A stretch of DNA of 52,258 bases from CAZEIW01 sp964512305 (lineage in GTDB: Bacteria; Pseudomonadota; Gammaproteobacteria; Burkholderiales; Burkholderiaceae_F): positions 1 through 52,258 of the forward strand of contig CAZEIW010000173.1 of NCBI GenBank assembly GCA_964512305.1. The letters are read 5' to 3'. A program made the position numbers and the translations under genes. The notes under the pieces were generated by a model that worked only from the letters and a program-made list of their open reading frames with translations, ran no database searches and was not told where the DNA came from. Below, one piece after another: positions 23,666 to 33,370 of this stretch (position 1 is its first letter; each line of letters starts with the position of its first letter).

Positions 23666-25024
23666 ATGCCCCATTCGAGCGCGGGCGTCGCCGCCGGAGC
23701 GGACGGATTCGTTCCCGAACCGCCCCGGGACATGGTCGACTGGGCATTGCGGATCGCGATCGCGGGCGGTCTCGGGGCGTTGATCGCACTGAGTTGGGGC
23801 GGCGGCGTCTTCAGCCCGCTGCTGCATGCGCTGGCGCACCACCCGCTGGGCGCGCTCGCGCTGCGGCCCACGGTGCTGTGGGTGTCGATGGGCTCGCTGC
23901 TGCTCGCATTCCGCACCGTGCTCTGGTTCCGGTACCGGCCGTTTCCCGGCGTCGACGCGGCGACTGCCCCGCGCCTGAGCGTCATCATCCCGGCCTACAA
24001 CGAGGGCCCGATGGTGGCCCACGCGATCGACTCCGTCGCAAATGCGGCCTACCCGCGCGATCGCCTCGAGATCATCGTGGTCGACGACGGGAGCACCGAC
24101 GACACCTGGCTGCACATCGAGCGCGCGCAACGCCATCACGGCGCGCGCGTCACGGCCTTGCGGCTGGATCGCAACCGCGGCAAGCGCGAGGCGCTCGCGG
24201 CGGGATTCCGGTGCGGGCGCGGCGAGATTTTCGTCACGCTCGATTCGGACAGCGTCATCGAGCGGGGCGCGCTGCTGGCGCTGGCCGGTCCGTTCTCCGA
24301 CCCGCGCGTCGGCGCCGTCGCCGGGCGCGTGCTGGTGCTGAACCGCCGCGAGGGCGTGATTCCGCGGATGCTCCACGTCCGCTTCCTGCTCGCGTTCGAC
24401 TTCCTGCGCGCCTACCAGTCGACCTTCGGCACCGTCTACTGCACGCCGGGCGCGCTTTCCGCCTATCGCGCGAGCGCCGTGCGCGAGGTCCTCCCACGCT
24501 GGCTCGGTCAGCGCTTCCTGAACGTGCCGGCGACCTACGGCGAAGACCGGGCGCTGACCAACGAGATCCTCGCGCTCGGGCACGACAGCGTCTATCAGCG
24601 GACCGCGTCGGTCTCGACCATCGTTCCCACCTCGTACGGCAAGCTGTGCCGGATGTTCCTGCGCTGGGACCGCAGCTACATCCGCGAGGAACTGAGATTC
24701 GCGCGCGTGGTCTGGAAGCGGCCGCTGCCGGCGCTGCTGTTCGCGCTGGTCGACACGACGATCACCAATTTCCGCTACCCGGTCGCCTATGCGACGCTCG
24801 GCCTTCTGGGGGCCGCGGTGCTGCAGGACCCCGCGACCTTGCTCCGCGTGCTGGTCGCGATCGGCGCAATGTCGCTGCTCTACGGGTTGTATTACCTGCG
24901 CAGCGAGCGCTCGTTCGATCTCGTGTACAGCGTCCTGTACGGCTATTTCGCGTTCTTTGCCCTGAGCTGGATCTTCCCGTATGCGGCGCTGACGGTGCGC
25001 GCGCGGGGTTGGCTGACGCGCTGA
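23666..25024 (+). CDS. Family 2 glycosyltransferase, processive synthase type (hyaluronan/chitin/cellulose synthase-like)
   Basis: A 452-residue membrane glycosyltransferase. ATG 23666 follows CGGAG; the frame is open far upstream but that is not coding. Two N-terminal membrane helices are followed by the GT-A domain: LSVIIPAYNEGPMV, VVDDGSTDDTW, DSDSVIE, TPGALSAYR, GEDRALTNEI and the product-binding [Q/R]-x-x-R-W motif as RMFLRWDRS. Several C-terminal membrane helices follow (from LLFALVDTT onward). The architecture matches NodC/HasA-like synthases extruding a polysaccharide. The sugar is unknown, and no export or modification genes are adjacent. Confidence 0.88.
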   Translation: MPHSSAGVAAGADGFVPEPPRDMVDWALRIAIAGGLGALIALSWGGGVFSPLLHALAHHPLGALALRPTVLWVSMGSLLLAFRTVLWFRYRPFPGVDAATAPRLSVIIPAYNEGPMVAHAIDSVANAAYPRDRLEIIVVDDGSTDDTWLHIERAQRHHGARVTALRLDRNRGKREALAAGFRCGRGEIFVTLDSDSVIERGALLALAGPFSDPRVGAVAGRVLVLNRREGVIPRMLHVRFLLAFDFLRAYQSTFGTVYCTPGALSAYRASAVREVLPRWLGQRFLNVPATYGEDRALTNEILALGHDSVYQRTASVSTIVPTSYGKLCRMFLRWDRSYIREELRFARVVWKRPLPALLFALVDTTITNFRYPVAYATLGLLGAAVLQDPATLLRVLVAIGAMSLLYGLYYLRSERSFDLVYSVLYGYFAFFALSWIFPYAALTVRARGWLTR

Positions 25025-25041
25025 CCGGCCGCAGCCCGGCC

Positions 25042-25061
25042 GGGCGCCGCATCAGGCGCCC
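25042..25061. terminator. Possible bidirectional terminator hairpin between convergent genes
   Basis: GGGCGCC (25042-25048) and GGCGCCC (25055-25061) form a 7-bp stem around a 6-base loop between the GT2 gene and the convergent CoA-transferase gene, whose stop codon lies within the loop. There is no T-tract. Confidence 0.35.
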
Positions 25062-26458
25062 CCCTCGGGCCACTGCGGCGGATGGGTGCCCAACGGCACG
25101 CTCGGCCGCTGCCAGTACGCCGGCGTCGCCTCCAGGCGCGCCGCGTGGCGCACTGCGGTGAGGCGGCCGAACCCGCTTACGGCGTCTTCGAGCCAGGGCT
25201 GCACGTCGCCGAAACCGGGATCGCGCGCGGCAATCCCGTTATCGAGGCGACCCAGGCCGGCGAGCCAGCGCCCCGTCTGCGCGAGCGACACGCGCACGTG
25301 CCAGCTGCCGCCCTCGCGCATCTGGCGCATCAGCGCGGCGAGCGCGCCCAGCGCCATCAGGTATCCCGAGCCGTGATCGAGCGCCTGGCAGGGCAGGGGC
25401 CTGGGCGTCTCGCCGCCTGCCGCAGCGGCTTCCGCGTGATTGAACCCGGTGGCGGTCTGCACGAGCGAATCGAATCCGCGGCGCCCGGCCCACGGACCCG
25501 CGTGCCCGTACGCGCTCAGGCTCACGACGACGATGCCGGGGCGGATCCGAGCGAGTTCCTGCGCCGAGAACCCGTGCACCGCGAGAGCCCCGGGGCGATA
25601 GCCTTGGACGAACAGGTCGGCCGCGGCCGCGAGCGAGCGCAGCTGTGCGCGGCCGTCGCCGTCTCTCAGATCGATGCGGGTGGAGAGCTTGCCGCGGCCG
25701 GTGTCCATCACCAGGGGCTCGATCGACGGCAGATGGGCCGCGCTGACGAGCATCACGTCGGCGCCGTGCGCGGCCAGCGTCCGGCCGCAAACAGGGCCTG
25801 CAATCACGCGCGTCAGATCGAGCGCCCTCACGCCGGCCAGCGGGCGCCCGCCCGGCGGGCGCCGGTTCGGGGCCCCATCGCCGATGCGCTCGATCGTGAA
25901 CAGAGGCAGCGCTTCGAGCGCTGTGGCCTGCGGATGCGCATGCCATTGGTCGGCCGTGCGCATCATCGCCACCACCATGCCGGCGTCGCCGGCCGCCGCT
26001 TCGAAGCGCTCGGCCGGCCAGCCTTGCAGGGCCGCGGCGACCGCGCTCCTGTCGTGGGCGCAGCCGAGGATTCTCAGCACCCCATCCCGGTGGTGCGGGA
26101 AGTTCGTGTGCAGCCGAACCCATCGGCGGTCGCCGCAGCGGTAGGCGCCTGCGATCCGGTCCCAGAGCTCGGGCAGCGCGTTGCCGTCGACGCGAAGATG
26201 GCGCTCGCTGCGGAACTCGGCCGCCGCGTGCGCGAGGTCGACCGCCACGGGCTGGCGCGCGGCGCCCCTGAGCGCGTGCAGCTCGGCGGCGGCGAGCCCG
26301 CTCGCGGCGATCGTCGCTTGCGCCAGCGCGTCGACGCGGAACGACGACGGCAGCACGGGTTCCGCCCCGCTCAGCCGCAGCAGGGAAAGGGCGGCGGGAT
26401 CGAGACCTGCGAGCCGCCAGAGTCCGGCGACGATCGCGGCGATGGGTGTCCGGGACAT
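25052..26458 (-). CDS. CoA-transferase family III (CaiB/BaiF) protein
   Basis: A 468-residue protein from ATG 26458; the longer open frame above runs antisense to the tryptophanase-like gene and is rejected. The second half carries the class III pattern: GVRALDLTRVIAGPVCGRTL, ADLFVQGYRPGAL, SLSAYGHAGPW, RGFDSLVQTATGF and DHGSGYLMALGALAAL, where the catalytic Asp is expected in that last block. The N-terminal 190 residues form a divergent extra half typical of fused two-lobe members. The acyl-CoA substrate is unknown. It is divergent from the tryptophanase-like gene. Confidence 0.85.
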   Translation of the reverse strand: MSRTPIAAIVAGLWRLAGLDPAALSLLRLSGAEPVLPSSFRVDALAQATIAASGLAAAELHALRGAARQPVAVDLAHAAAEFRSERHLRVDGNALPELWDRIAGAYRCGDRRWVRLHTNFPHHRDGVLRILGCAHDRSAVAAALQGWPAERFEAAAGDAGMVVAMMRTADQWHAHPQATALEALPLFTIERIGDGAPNRRPPGGRPLAGVRALDLTRVIAGPVCGRTLAAHGADVMLVSAAHLPSIEPLVMDTGRGKLSTRIDLRDGDGRAQLRSLAAAADLFVQGYRPGALAVHGFSAQELARIRPGIVVVSLSAYGHAGPWAGRRGFDSLVQTATGFNHAEAAAAGGETPRPLPCQALDHGSGYLMALGALAALMRQMREGGSWHVRVSLAQTGRWLAGLGRLDNGIAARDPGFGDVQPWLEDAVSGFGRLTAVRHAARLEATPAYWQRPSVPLGTHPPQWPEGGA

Positions 26459-26545
26459 GCGGGATGCGGCCAGCCTCGAGACCTGGCGACCGTACGATGT
26501 TAGCCTTTCGCAGGATGCCGCAGCGCGCGGCACGGAGGGTCCGTC

Positions 26546-27937
<1,392 letters not shown>

Positions 27938-28148
27938 CGCGCGAAGCGGCGCGCCACGACCGGTCCGGCGGCGGGGCCGGCTCCAGTCGTCCGAACGGAC
28001 GAGGGCGGCCATTGCGGCCCATGAAGTTGCATACGAAACGGTTGCTTATCTAACCACTCGCTTGAGCCGGCGATCCCTAACCTCGCGGCGTTGCTCTCCA
28101 GCCGATTCCGGCGCAGTTCGCGCCGGGTCGAAACCCAGGGGTCACGCC

Positions 28149-28802
28149 ATGCCGGAACGCGCTCAGCTCTTGTCGATCGTCGCCCTGTACGCGGCCAATG
28201 TGCTGGTGCCGGGCGCGTCGTTCGTGATGTCGGTGCGCACCGCGCTGGCGAGCGGGCGCAGGGCCGGCTTCGCCGTCGCGTTCGGTCTCGCGGCCGCCGA
28301 CATCGCCTATGCCGCTTCGGCGGTGCTCGGTGCCTCGGCGATCCTGCAGGCCAACCTCGGGCTGAAGGCCGCCGTCAGCTGCCTGGGCGGAGCGTGGCTC
28401 GCGTGGCTGGGCCTGCGGGTGGGCCTGGTGGGGCGGGGCAGCCCCGGGGCGGGCCCCGCGGGGTCGCTTGCGGCGGTGGCGGCGCCGGCCGCGCTGCGGC
28501 TGGGATTGACGACCGGCCTGTCCAATCCGCAGTCGATCCTGTTCTTCGGCACGGTGATCGCGGGCAACGCGGCGGGACGGATCGGCCCGCTGCCCGGATG
28601 GTGGCTGGTGGCCGCCGTCGCGGTGGTGTCTGTCCTCCTGCGCAATGCGATCGTCGCCTTCTTCACCTCGGCGCCGATCCGGGACGCCTACCTGCGCCGC
28701 CGGCGCGTGGTGGAGACCATGTCGGGGACGGCATTGCTCGCCTTCGGGCTGAACATGGCCTGGAAGTCGGCCGCGCCGATGCTGCTGGCTTTCGGAGGCT
28801 GA
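28149..28802 (+). CDS. LysE/RhtB family amino acid exporter
   Basis: A 217-residue membrane protein from ATG 28149. The N-terminal block LYAANVLVPGASFVMSVRTAL is the LysE signature (usually PGP, here PGA). About six helices follow, with LRLGLTTGLSNPQSILFFGTVI as the second conserved block (the NP-x-x-x-x-F/FF motif). Family members export lysine, threonine, homoserine or other small metabolites. Substrate unknown. Confidence 0.85.
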   Translation: MPERAQLLSIVALYAANVLVPGASFVMSVRTALASGRRAGFAVAFGLAAADIAYAASAVLGASAILQANLGLKAAVSCLGGAWLAWLGLRVGLVGRGSPGAGPAGSLAAVAAPAALRLGLTTGLSNPQSILFFGTVIAGNAAGRIGPLPGWWLVAAVAVVSVLLRNAIVAFFTSAPIRDAYLRRRRVVETMSGTALLAFGLNMAWKSAAPMLLAFGG

Positions 28803-28899
28803 GCCTCCCGCGGCGAGCGGCGGACGGCCATCCCTGCGGCCGGGTTGCTAAGATGCCGCAGCCGGCCCGGTCCCGGGCCTCGCGCTTGAGGGGGACGCG

Positions 28900-29328
28900 A
28901 TGGGAATGATGAAGGAGTTTCGCGACTTTGCGGTCAAGGGCAACGTGATCGATCTCGCGGTCGGCGTGATCATCGGCGCCGCCTTTGGGAAGATCGTCGA
29001 CTCGCTCGTCAAGGACCTGATCATGCCGGTCATCGGCAGGGTGATCGGCGGCCTCGATTTCTCGAATTACTTCTTCATGCTGGCCGCACCGCCGGCCGAT
29101 TTCAAGGGGCCCATGACCCTGGCCGAGCTCCAGAAGGCCGGGGTGCCCGTGTTCGCGTACGGCAACTTCATCACGGTCGCGATCAACTTCATGATCCTGG
29201 CGTTCATCATCTTCTGGATGGTGAAGGTGTTCAACCGGGTCAAGAGCAACCTCGATCCCGCGGCTTCCGCGCCGCCCGAGCAGACGGTGCTGCTGCGCGA
29301 GATCCGCGACGCCCTCGTGCGCAAGTAG
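28900..29328 (+). CDS. mscL: Large-conductance mechanosensitive channel
   Basis: A 142-residue protein with the standard MscL layout. An N-terminal amphipathic helix (MKEFRDFAVKGNVIDLAVGV), a first helix GVIIGAAFGKIVDSLVKDLI, a periplasmic loop with FSNYFF, a second helix ITVAINFMILAFIIFWMVK and a cytoplasmic helix ending LLREIRDALVRK are all present. It releases solutes at high membrane tension. A stable hairpin follows the stop codon. Confidence 0.97.
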   Translation: MGMMKEFRDFAVKGNVIDLAVGVIIGAAFGKIVDSLVKDLIMPVIGRVIGGLDFSNYFFMLAAPPADFKGPMTLAELQKAGVPVFAYGNFITVAINFMILAFIIFWMVKVFNRVKSNLDPAASAPPEQTVLLREIRDALVRK

Positions 29329-29346
29329 GCCCCACGGCAGGAGCCG

Positions 29347-29395
29347 GGCAGTCGATCCCGATCGGGCGCGGCACCGGCCCGATCGGGGATCTGCC
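29347..29395 (+). terminator. Strong hairpin downstream of mscL
   Basis: GATCCCGATCGGGC (29354-29367) pairs with GCCCGATCGGG-GATC (29377-29391, one bulged G). The stem is extended by GGCAG (29347-29351) and CTGCC (29391-29395). It lies 19 bp after the mscL stop. No T-tract follows, so termination is likely but not certain. Confidence 0.55.
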
Positions 29396-29409
29396 GTCGG
29401 CTCATCGGC

Positions 29410-29464
29410 GGTCGCTCATTGACCGCTCATTGACCGCTCACTAGCCGCCCATCGCCGCCCGGTC
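29410..29464. repeat. Degenerate 11-bp tandem repeat (about five units)
   Basis: Consecutive 11-mers GGTCGCTCATT, GACCGCTCATT, GACCGCTCACT, AGCCGCCCATC and GCCGCCCGGTC lie between mscL and the next gene. The last unit touches the stop codon of the small periplasmic protein gene. Function unknown. Confidence 0.6.
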
Positions 29465-29819
29465 ACTGGCCGATCTGCCGGCTGACCTTGTTTTCCTGGT
29501 GGTTCAGCACGCGCTGCTCGGACTTCGTGATGTGGCCGCCGTTTTGGCTGGCCATCATCCGCTCTTCGCCGCGGATCTGCCGGTCTTCGCGGTGGAGTTT
29601 CGCCGCCTTGGCTTTGCTGATTTCGCCTTCCTTGACCTCGTTTTGGATGCGGTGGTTCTGGTTCCCGAGGCGATCGTTGACCTGGTCGCGGCGCGGATGC
29701 TGCTTCTCCCACTGCGTCTCGGGCTTCGTTGCTGCGCACGCGAACGTGGTCGCGGCCAGTCCGGCAGCCGCGGCGGCGGCGATCAAGGTCAGTCGGAACG
29801 GTTTGGCGAGGTAGGACAT
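29463..29819 (-). CDS. Small secreted, charged protein of unknown function
   Basis: A 118-residue protein. ATG 29819 is preceded by AGGAG at 8 bases. A signal peptide (MSYLAKPFRLTLIAAAAAAG, then LAATTFACAA) is followed by a highly charged, probably helical mature part with N-H-R-I-Q-N-E-V-K-E-G, AAKLHREDRQIRGEERMMAS and QNGGHITKSEQRVLNHQENK. Proteins with this pattern occur in beta- and gammaproteobacteria without assigned function. The helical EF-hand-like spacing is suggestive only. Confidence 0.8.
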   Translation of the reverse strand: MSYLAKPFRLTLIAAAAAAGLAATTFACAATKPETQWEKQHPRRDQVNDRLGNQNHRIQNEVKEGEISKAKAAKLHREDRQIRGEERMMASQNGGHITKSEQRVLNHQENKVSRQIGQ

Positions 29820-29992
29820 GGAATGACTCCTAAGGTCGGTGTCGTTCGGTTTGGACGCCGCCGATGCCCTCGTGCGGCTCTTCGGGACGCCCCGATGCGG
29901 GCGCCTCGATGCAGTAACGTCCCGCCGGTGCCCGCGGTCCAATGCCGGTCGGTGACAGGAGTGACCGTTTGTAAGGCCAGGCCGGCCGAGGA

Positions 29993-32344
29993 CTAATGGA
30001 AATCCAGATCGCCCTCGAACGGCACGGTCAGCCACTCGTCGGATGCCGGCGCGGCCTCGGCGGGCGCCGGCCGTTCCTGCTGCGTCCGGACGGGGGTGCC
30101 GGCCGCGAGGTCGAACTGGTCCGGCCCGGCGCGCTCGAGCATCACCTGCGCGACCTCGTCGGCGGCGAGCGGCCGGCTGAAGAAGTATCCCTGCACCTTT
30201 TCGCAACCGAGCGAGCGGAGGAATTCGACCTGCTCGCAGGTCTCGACCCCCTCCGCGACGACCTCCTTCTTCAGCGTGTGGGCCATGTTGACGATGGCCG
30301 CCACGATCGTCCCGGCATCGTTGTCCGTCGTCGCGTCGACGATGAAGCTTCGATCGATCTTCAGCACGCTGGCCGGGACCGTCTTCAGGTAACCGAAGGA
30401 GGAGTAGCCGGCGCCGAAGTCGTCGATGGCCAGCAGCACGCCGCACTTCGACAGCGCATCGATGGCATCGTGAGCGGCCTTGTCGCTCTGCAGGAACATC
30501 GATTCGGTAACCTCGATCTCCAGGCCGTGGTGGGGCATCTCGCCCAGGTTCATCGCCTGCTGCACGGTGCGGACGAAATTCGAGCGTCGCAGCTGGCCGA
30601 TCGACACGTTGACCGCGACCCGCGGAATCGGGACTCGCCGATCGCGCCAGCGACGGTGCTGCAGGCAGGCCTCCTTCATGACCCAGGCGCCGATGACGTC
30701 GATCAGTCCGCTTTCCTCGGCGAAGGGCACGAACGTGTCGGGCCCGAGCAGGCCGCGCACCGGGTGCTGCCAGCGTACCAGCGCCTCGACCGTGCAGACC
30801 TGCCCGGTGCGCAGGTCGATCTGCGGCTGGTAATGCAGCACGAACTCGTTGCGCTCGAGCGCCTGGCGCAGCTCGGCATCCAGCGCGGCACGGTGCCGCG
30901 CCTCGACATTCATCCGCTCCTCGAAATAGGCGAAGCGGCTGCGGCCCGCGTCCTTGGCGCGATACATCGCCGTATCGGCCTTCTTGAGCAGATCTTCCGG
31001 TTCCGTGCCGTCGTCGGGAAACACCGCGATCCCGGCACTCGCGCCGACATAGACGGTCTGGCCTTCGATCTCGTACGGACGCGACAACGCCCGGATCAGC
31101 TGCCTGGCGACCGTTCCGCTGTCGCGCGCCGAGCCGAGGTTGCCCAGCACCACCGCGAACTCGTCGCCGCCGTGGCGGGCTACGGTATCGTCGTCGCGCA
31201 CGCTGTGCTTGATGCGCTCGGCAGCGTAGCGCAGCAGCGTATCGCCGGCCGCATGCCCCAGCGTGTCGTTGACCGGCTTGAAGCGGTCGAGGTCGAGGAA
31301 GAGCACGCCGACGCGGGCTTTCTTGCGCGCCGCGTGCTCCAGCTCGTTGGCGAGCAGCGCGAGCAGCGCGTGGCGGTTCGGCAGGCCCGTGAGGGCGTCG
31401 GCATGGGCCTGGGCCTGCAGCCGGCGGTTGCGGTCGCGGACCGAGCAGGCGATCTGCAGACGCGCGGTGAGCTCGCCGGCCAGAGCCAGGTGTTCGGCCG
31501 CCGGCGCGAGGACGTCGCGGTGACACAGGACGACGACCCCCCAGACCCGATCCTGGCCCGCGACCGGCAGCACCGAGTAGGCGCGCATCGAGGCATCCGA
31601 CTGCAGGCGGGTCGCGACCGCCTTCGGCAGCGGCAGCTCGCCCTGCCAGCGCGCGACGGGTTGTGCCGGCATGCCTGCCAGCAGTCCGCGCTCGGCGGGT
31701 ACGTCGAGGCGTTCGAGCGGGTCCCGGCTGCGGCCCCGCATCACGTAGACCGTCAGCGCGTCGGCCGACGCGGTTTCGTACAGACCCACCGCGGCGACCT
31801 CGGCCCCGGTCAGCCGCCGCAGGCAACGCATGACGCTGCGGGCGATTTCCTCGATGTCCAGCGTCGTCAGGATGGTTCGGTCGATGTGGGAAAGGATGCC
31901 CTGCGTCGCGTGGCCGACCGCCAGGTTGCGCGCCATGTCGTTGAAGGCTCGGGCGAGCTCGGGCATTTCCGCGCCGTGCTCGGGAGGCAGAAGCGGCGGC
32001 GTGGGCCGCACCCCGATGCCGCGGAGCGCGGCGAGCAGATGGTTCAGGCCTGCAGTCAGGCGGTGGATGTGACGCACCGCCCACGCGGCCATCACGAGGG
32101 TCGCGATCAGCACCAGCGACGGCAGCCAGAGGCCGTGTTGGGGCGCAGGGTCCCGATGCGGGGCCAGATAGGGGTAGATCGCCGCAGCCGCGATCACGAC
32201 GGGCGAAAGGGCCGCCGGCACGATCAGACGGAGCATGCGCCGGCCGATCGGGCTGGCCAGCGTCGGGCCGCCGCTTGTCATCGGGCCGCCTGCCGACGGC
32301 GTGCCCGACGAGGCGTCGCGAAGGGTCCGTGGCACGGCGGGCAT
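29993..32344 (-). CDS. Membrane-bound GGDEF-EAL (cyclic di-GMP) signalling protein
   Basis: A 783-residue protein from ATG 32344. A longer frame to 32554 exists, but its first 70 residues look non-coding. Two N-terminal membrane helices (LRLIVPAALSPVVIAAAAIY and LWLPSLVLIATLVMAAWAV) and a HAMP-like linker are followed by a GAF-type domain (about 140-300). A GGDEF domain (about 330-490) has an intact HGGDEFAVV, and an EAL domain (about 500-745) has EALVRWQHP, EVTESMF, DDFGAGYSSF, KIDRSFI and AEGVET all intact. Both diguanylate cyclase and phosphodiesterase activity are therefore possible. It is divergent from the Dnr-type regulator gene, so a link to nitrosative conditions is conceivable but unproven. 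Confidence 0.92.
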   Translation of the reverse strand: MPAVPRTLRDASSGTPSAGGPMTSGGPTLASPIGRRMLRLIVPAALSPVVIAAAAIYPYLAPHRDPAPQHGLWLPSLVLIATLVMAAWAVRHIHRLTAGLNHLLAALRGIGVRPTPPLLPPEHGAEMPELARAFNDMARNLAVGHATQGILSHIDRTILTTLDIEEIARSVMRCLRRLTGAEVAAVGLYETASADALTVYVMRGRSRDPLERLDVPAERGLLAGMPAQPVARWQGELPLPKAVATRLQSDASMRAYSVLPVAGQDRVWGVVVLCHRDVLAPAAEHLALAGELTARLQIACSVRDRNRRLQAQAHADALTGLPNRHALLALLANELEHAARKKARVGVLFLDLDRFKPVNDTLGHAAGDTLLRYAAERIKHSVRDDDTVARHGGDEFAVVLGNLGSARDSGTVARQLIRALSRPYEIEGQTVYVGASAGIAVFPDDGTEPEDLLKKADTAMYRAKDAGRSRFAYFEERMNVEARHRAALDAELRQALERNEFVLHYQPQIDLRTGQVCTVEALVRWQHPVRGLLGPDTFVPFAEESGLIDVIGAWVMKEACLQHRRWRDRRVPIPRVAVNVSIGQLRRSNFVRTVQQAMNLGEMPHHGLEIEVTESMFLQSDKAAHDAIDALSKCGVLLAIDDFGAGYSSFGYLKTVPASVLKIDRSFIVDATTDNDAGTIVAAIVNMAHTLKKEVVAEGVETCEQVEFLRSLGCEKVQGYFFSRPLAADEVAQVMLERAGPDQFDLAAGTPVRTQQERPAPAEAAPASDEWLTVPFEGDLDFH

Positions 32345-32625
32345 GTGGGGATTGCTCGGGTGGATCGGGTCATCGGGAGCGAACCGCCTTGCCGCGGCGC
32401 CGGACCGAAGTCTGCGCCCGATGCGCGGGCGCTGAACGCGTGGTAGCGGGGCGAAAACGTCCTCAATTCGCCGCGGGCGGCGCTCCCGGGGGCTGTGGAG
32501 CCTGCGCAGCCGCCTTTCCTTGGGGGACCGTGTTTCGCGGTACGCTATTCCCATTCAGCCCGCGCGCCCGGTCCCGTATCGGGGCGACTCGAGACGCCGG
32601 GCGCCGGAACCCCCTCCCGCGCACG

Positions 32626-33336
32626 ATGAGCCACACCGGTATCAAGCCGCGCACGTTCCTGGCCAATCTGCCGCTTTTCAAGGAACTCGCGCCCGCCGAG
32701 CTCGATCGCATCGCCGCCGGCACCTCCGAGCTGCACGTCGCTCGCGGCGAGATCCTGTTCAAGCAGGGCGACCCGTGCATGGGCCTGCACGTGGTCGTGT
32801 ACGGACAGGTCAAGCTCGCGTTCGCGTCGCCGGAAGGGTCGGAGAAAGTCGTCGACCTGATCGGCGCCGGCCACTCGTTCGGGGAGGCGCTGATGTTCAT
32901 GGACCGCCCCTACGTCGTGATGGCGCAGACGCTCGCCGATTCGCTGCTCCTGCACGTGTCCAAGCACGTGGTCTTCGAGGGGATCGAGCGCGATCCGGCG
33001 TTCGCGCGCAAGATGCTGGCCGGCTTGTCGCGCCGGCTGCACGGGCTGATCGCCGATCTGGAAGCGGTTTCGATGCGATCGGGGGCGCAGCGAGTCATCG
33101 GCTACCTGCTGCGTCAGGACGAGGCGCAAGCGGGGCACCAGGGGCAGGGCGGCGGGAACACCGGGTATTCCGTGACGCTTCCGACCTCGAAAGCGGTCAT
33201 CGCATCGCGGCTCAACCTGACGCCCGAGCACTTTTCGCGCATCCTGCACGATCTGAGCCAGGCCGGATTGATCGCGGTAGAGGCGCGCGAGATCCGGATC
33301 CTCGACGTCGAGCGCCTGCGCGCGCACCCCGGCTGA
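32626..33336 (+). CDS. dnr: Crp/Fnr family transcriptional regulator, Dnr type
   Basis: A 236-residue regulator from ATG 32626. An N-terminal cyclic-nucleotide-fold domain (FLANLPLFKELAPAELDRIA, GEILFKQGDP, GAGHSFGEALMFMDRPY) is followed by a dimerisation helix and a C-terminal HTH. The recognition segment LTPEHFSRILHDL has the E-x-x-S-R pattern used by Fnr and Dnr to read TTGAT half-sites. Only one cysteine (C51) is present, so it lacks the Fnr iron-sulfur cluster and fits NO-sensing Dnr/Nnr regulators. It lies convergent to the nir cluster, and TTGAT-type boxes precede nirS and the heme-copper operon. NO sensing is inferred. Confidence 0.85.
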   Translation: MSHTGIKPRTFLANLPLFKELAPAELDRIAAGTSELHVARGEILFKQGDPCMGLHVVVYGQVKLAFASPEGSEKVVDLIGAGHSFGEALMFMDRPYVVMAQTLADSLLLHVSKHVVFEGIERDPAFARKMLAGLSRRLHGLIADLEAVSMRSGAQRVIGYLLRQDEAQAGHQGQGGGNTGYSVTLPTSKAVIASRLNLTPEHFSRILHDLSQAGLIAVEAREIRILDVERLRAHPG

Positions 33337-33370
33337 GCGGGCGCGGCCGACTGCGCGGACCAGGATCGGA

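Noticed and set aside
30000..32446. 816-residue plus-strand ORF opposite the GGDEF-EAL gene
   Set aside because: Antisense shadow; the minus-strand product has all GGDEF and EAL motifs.
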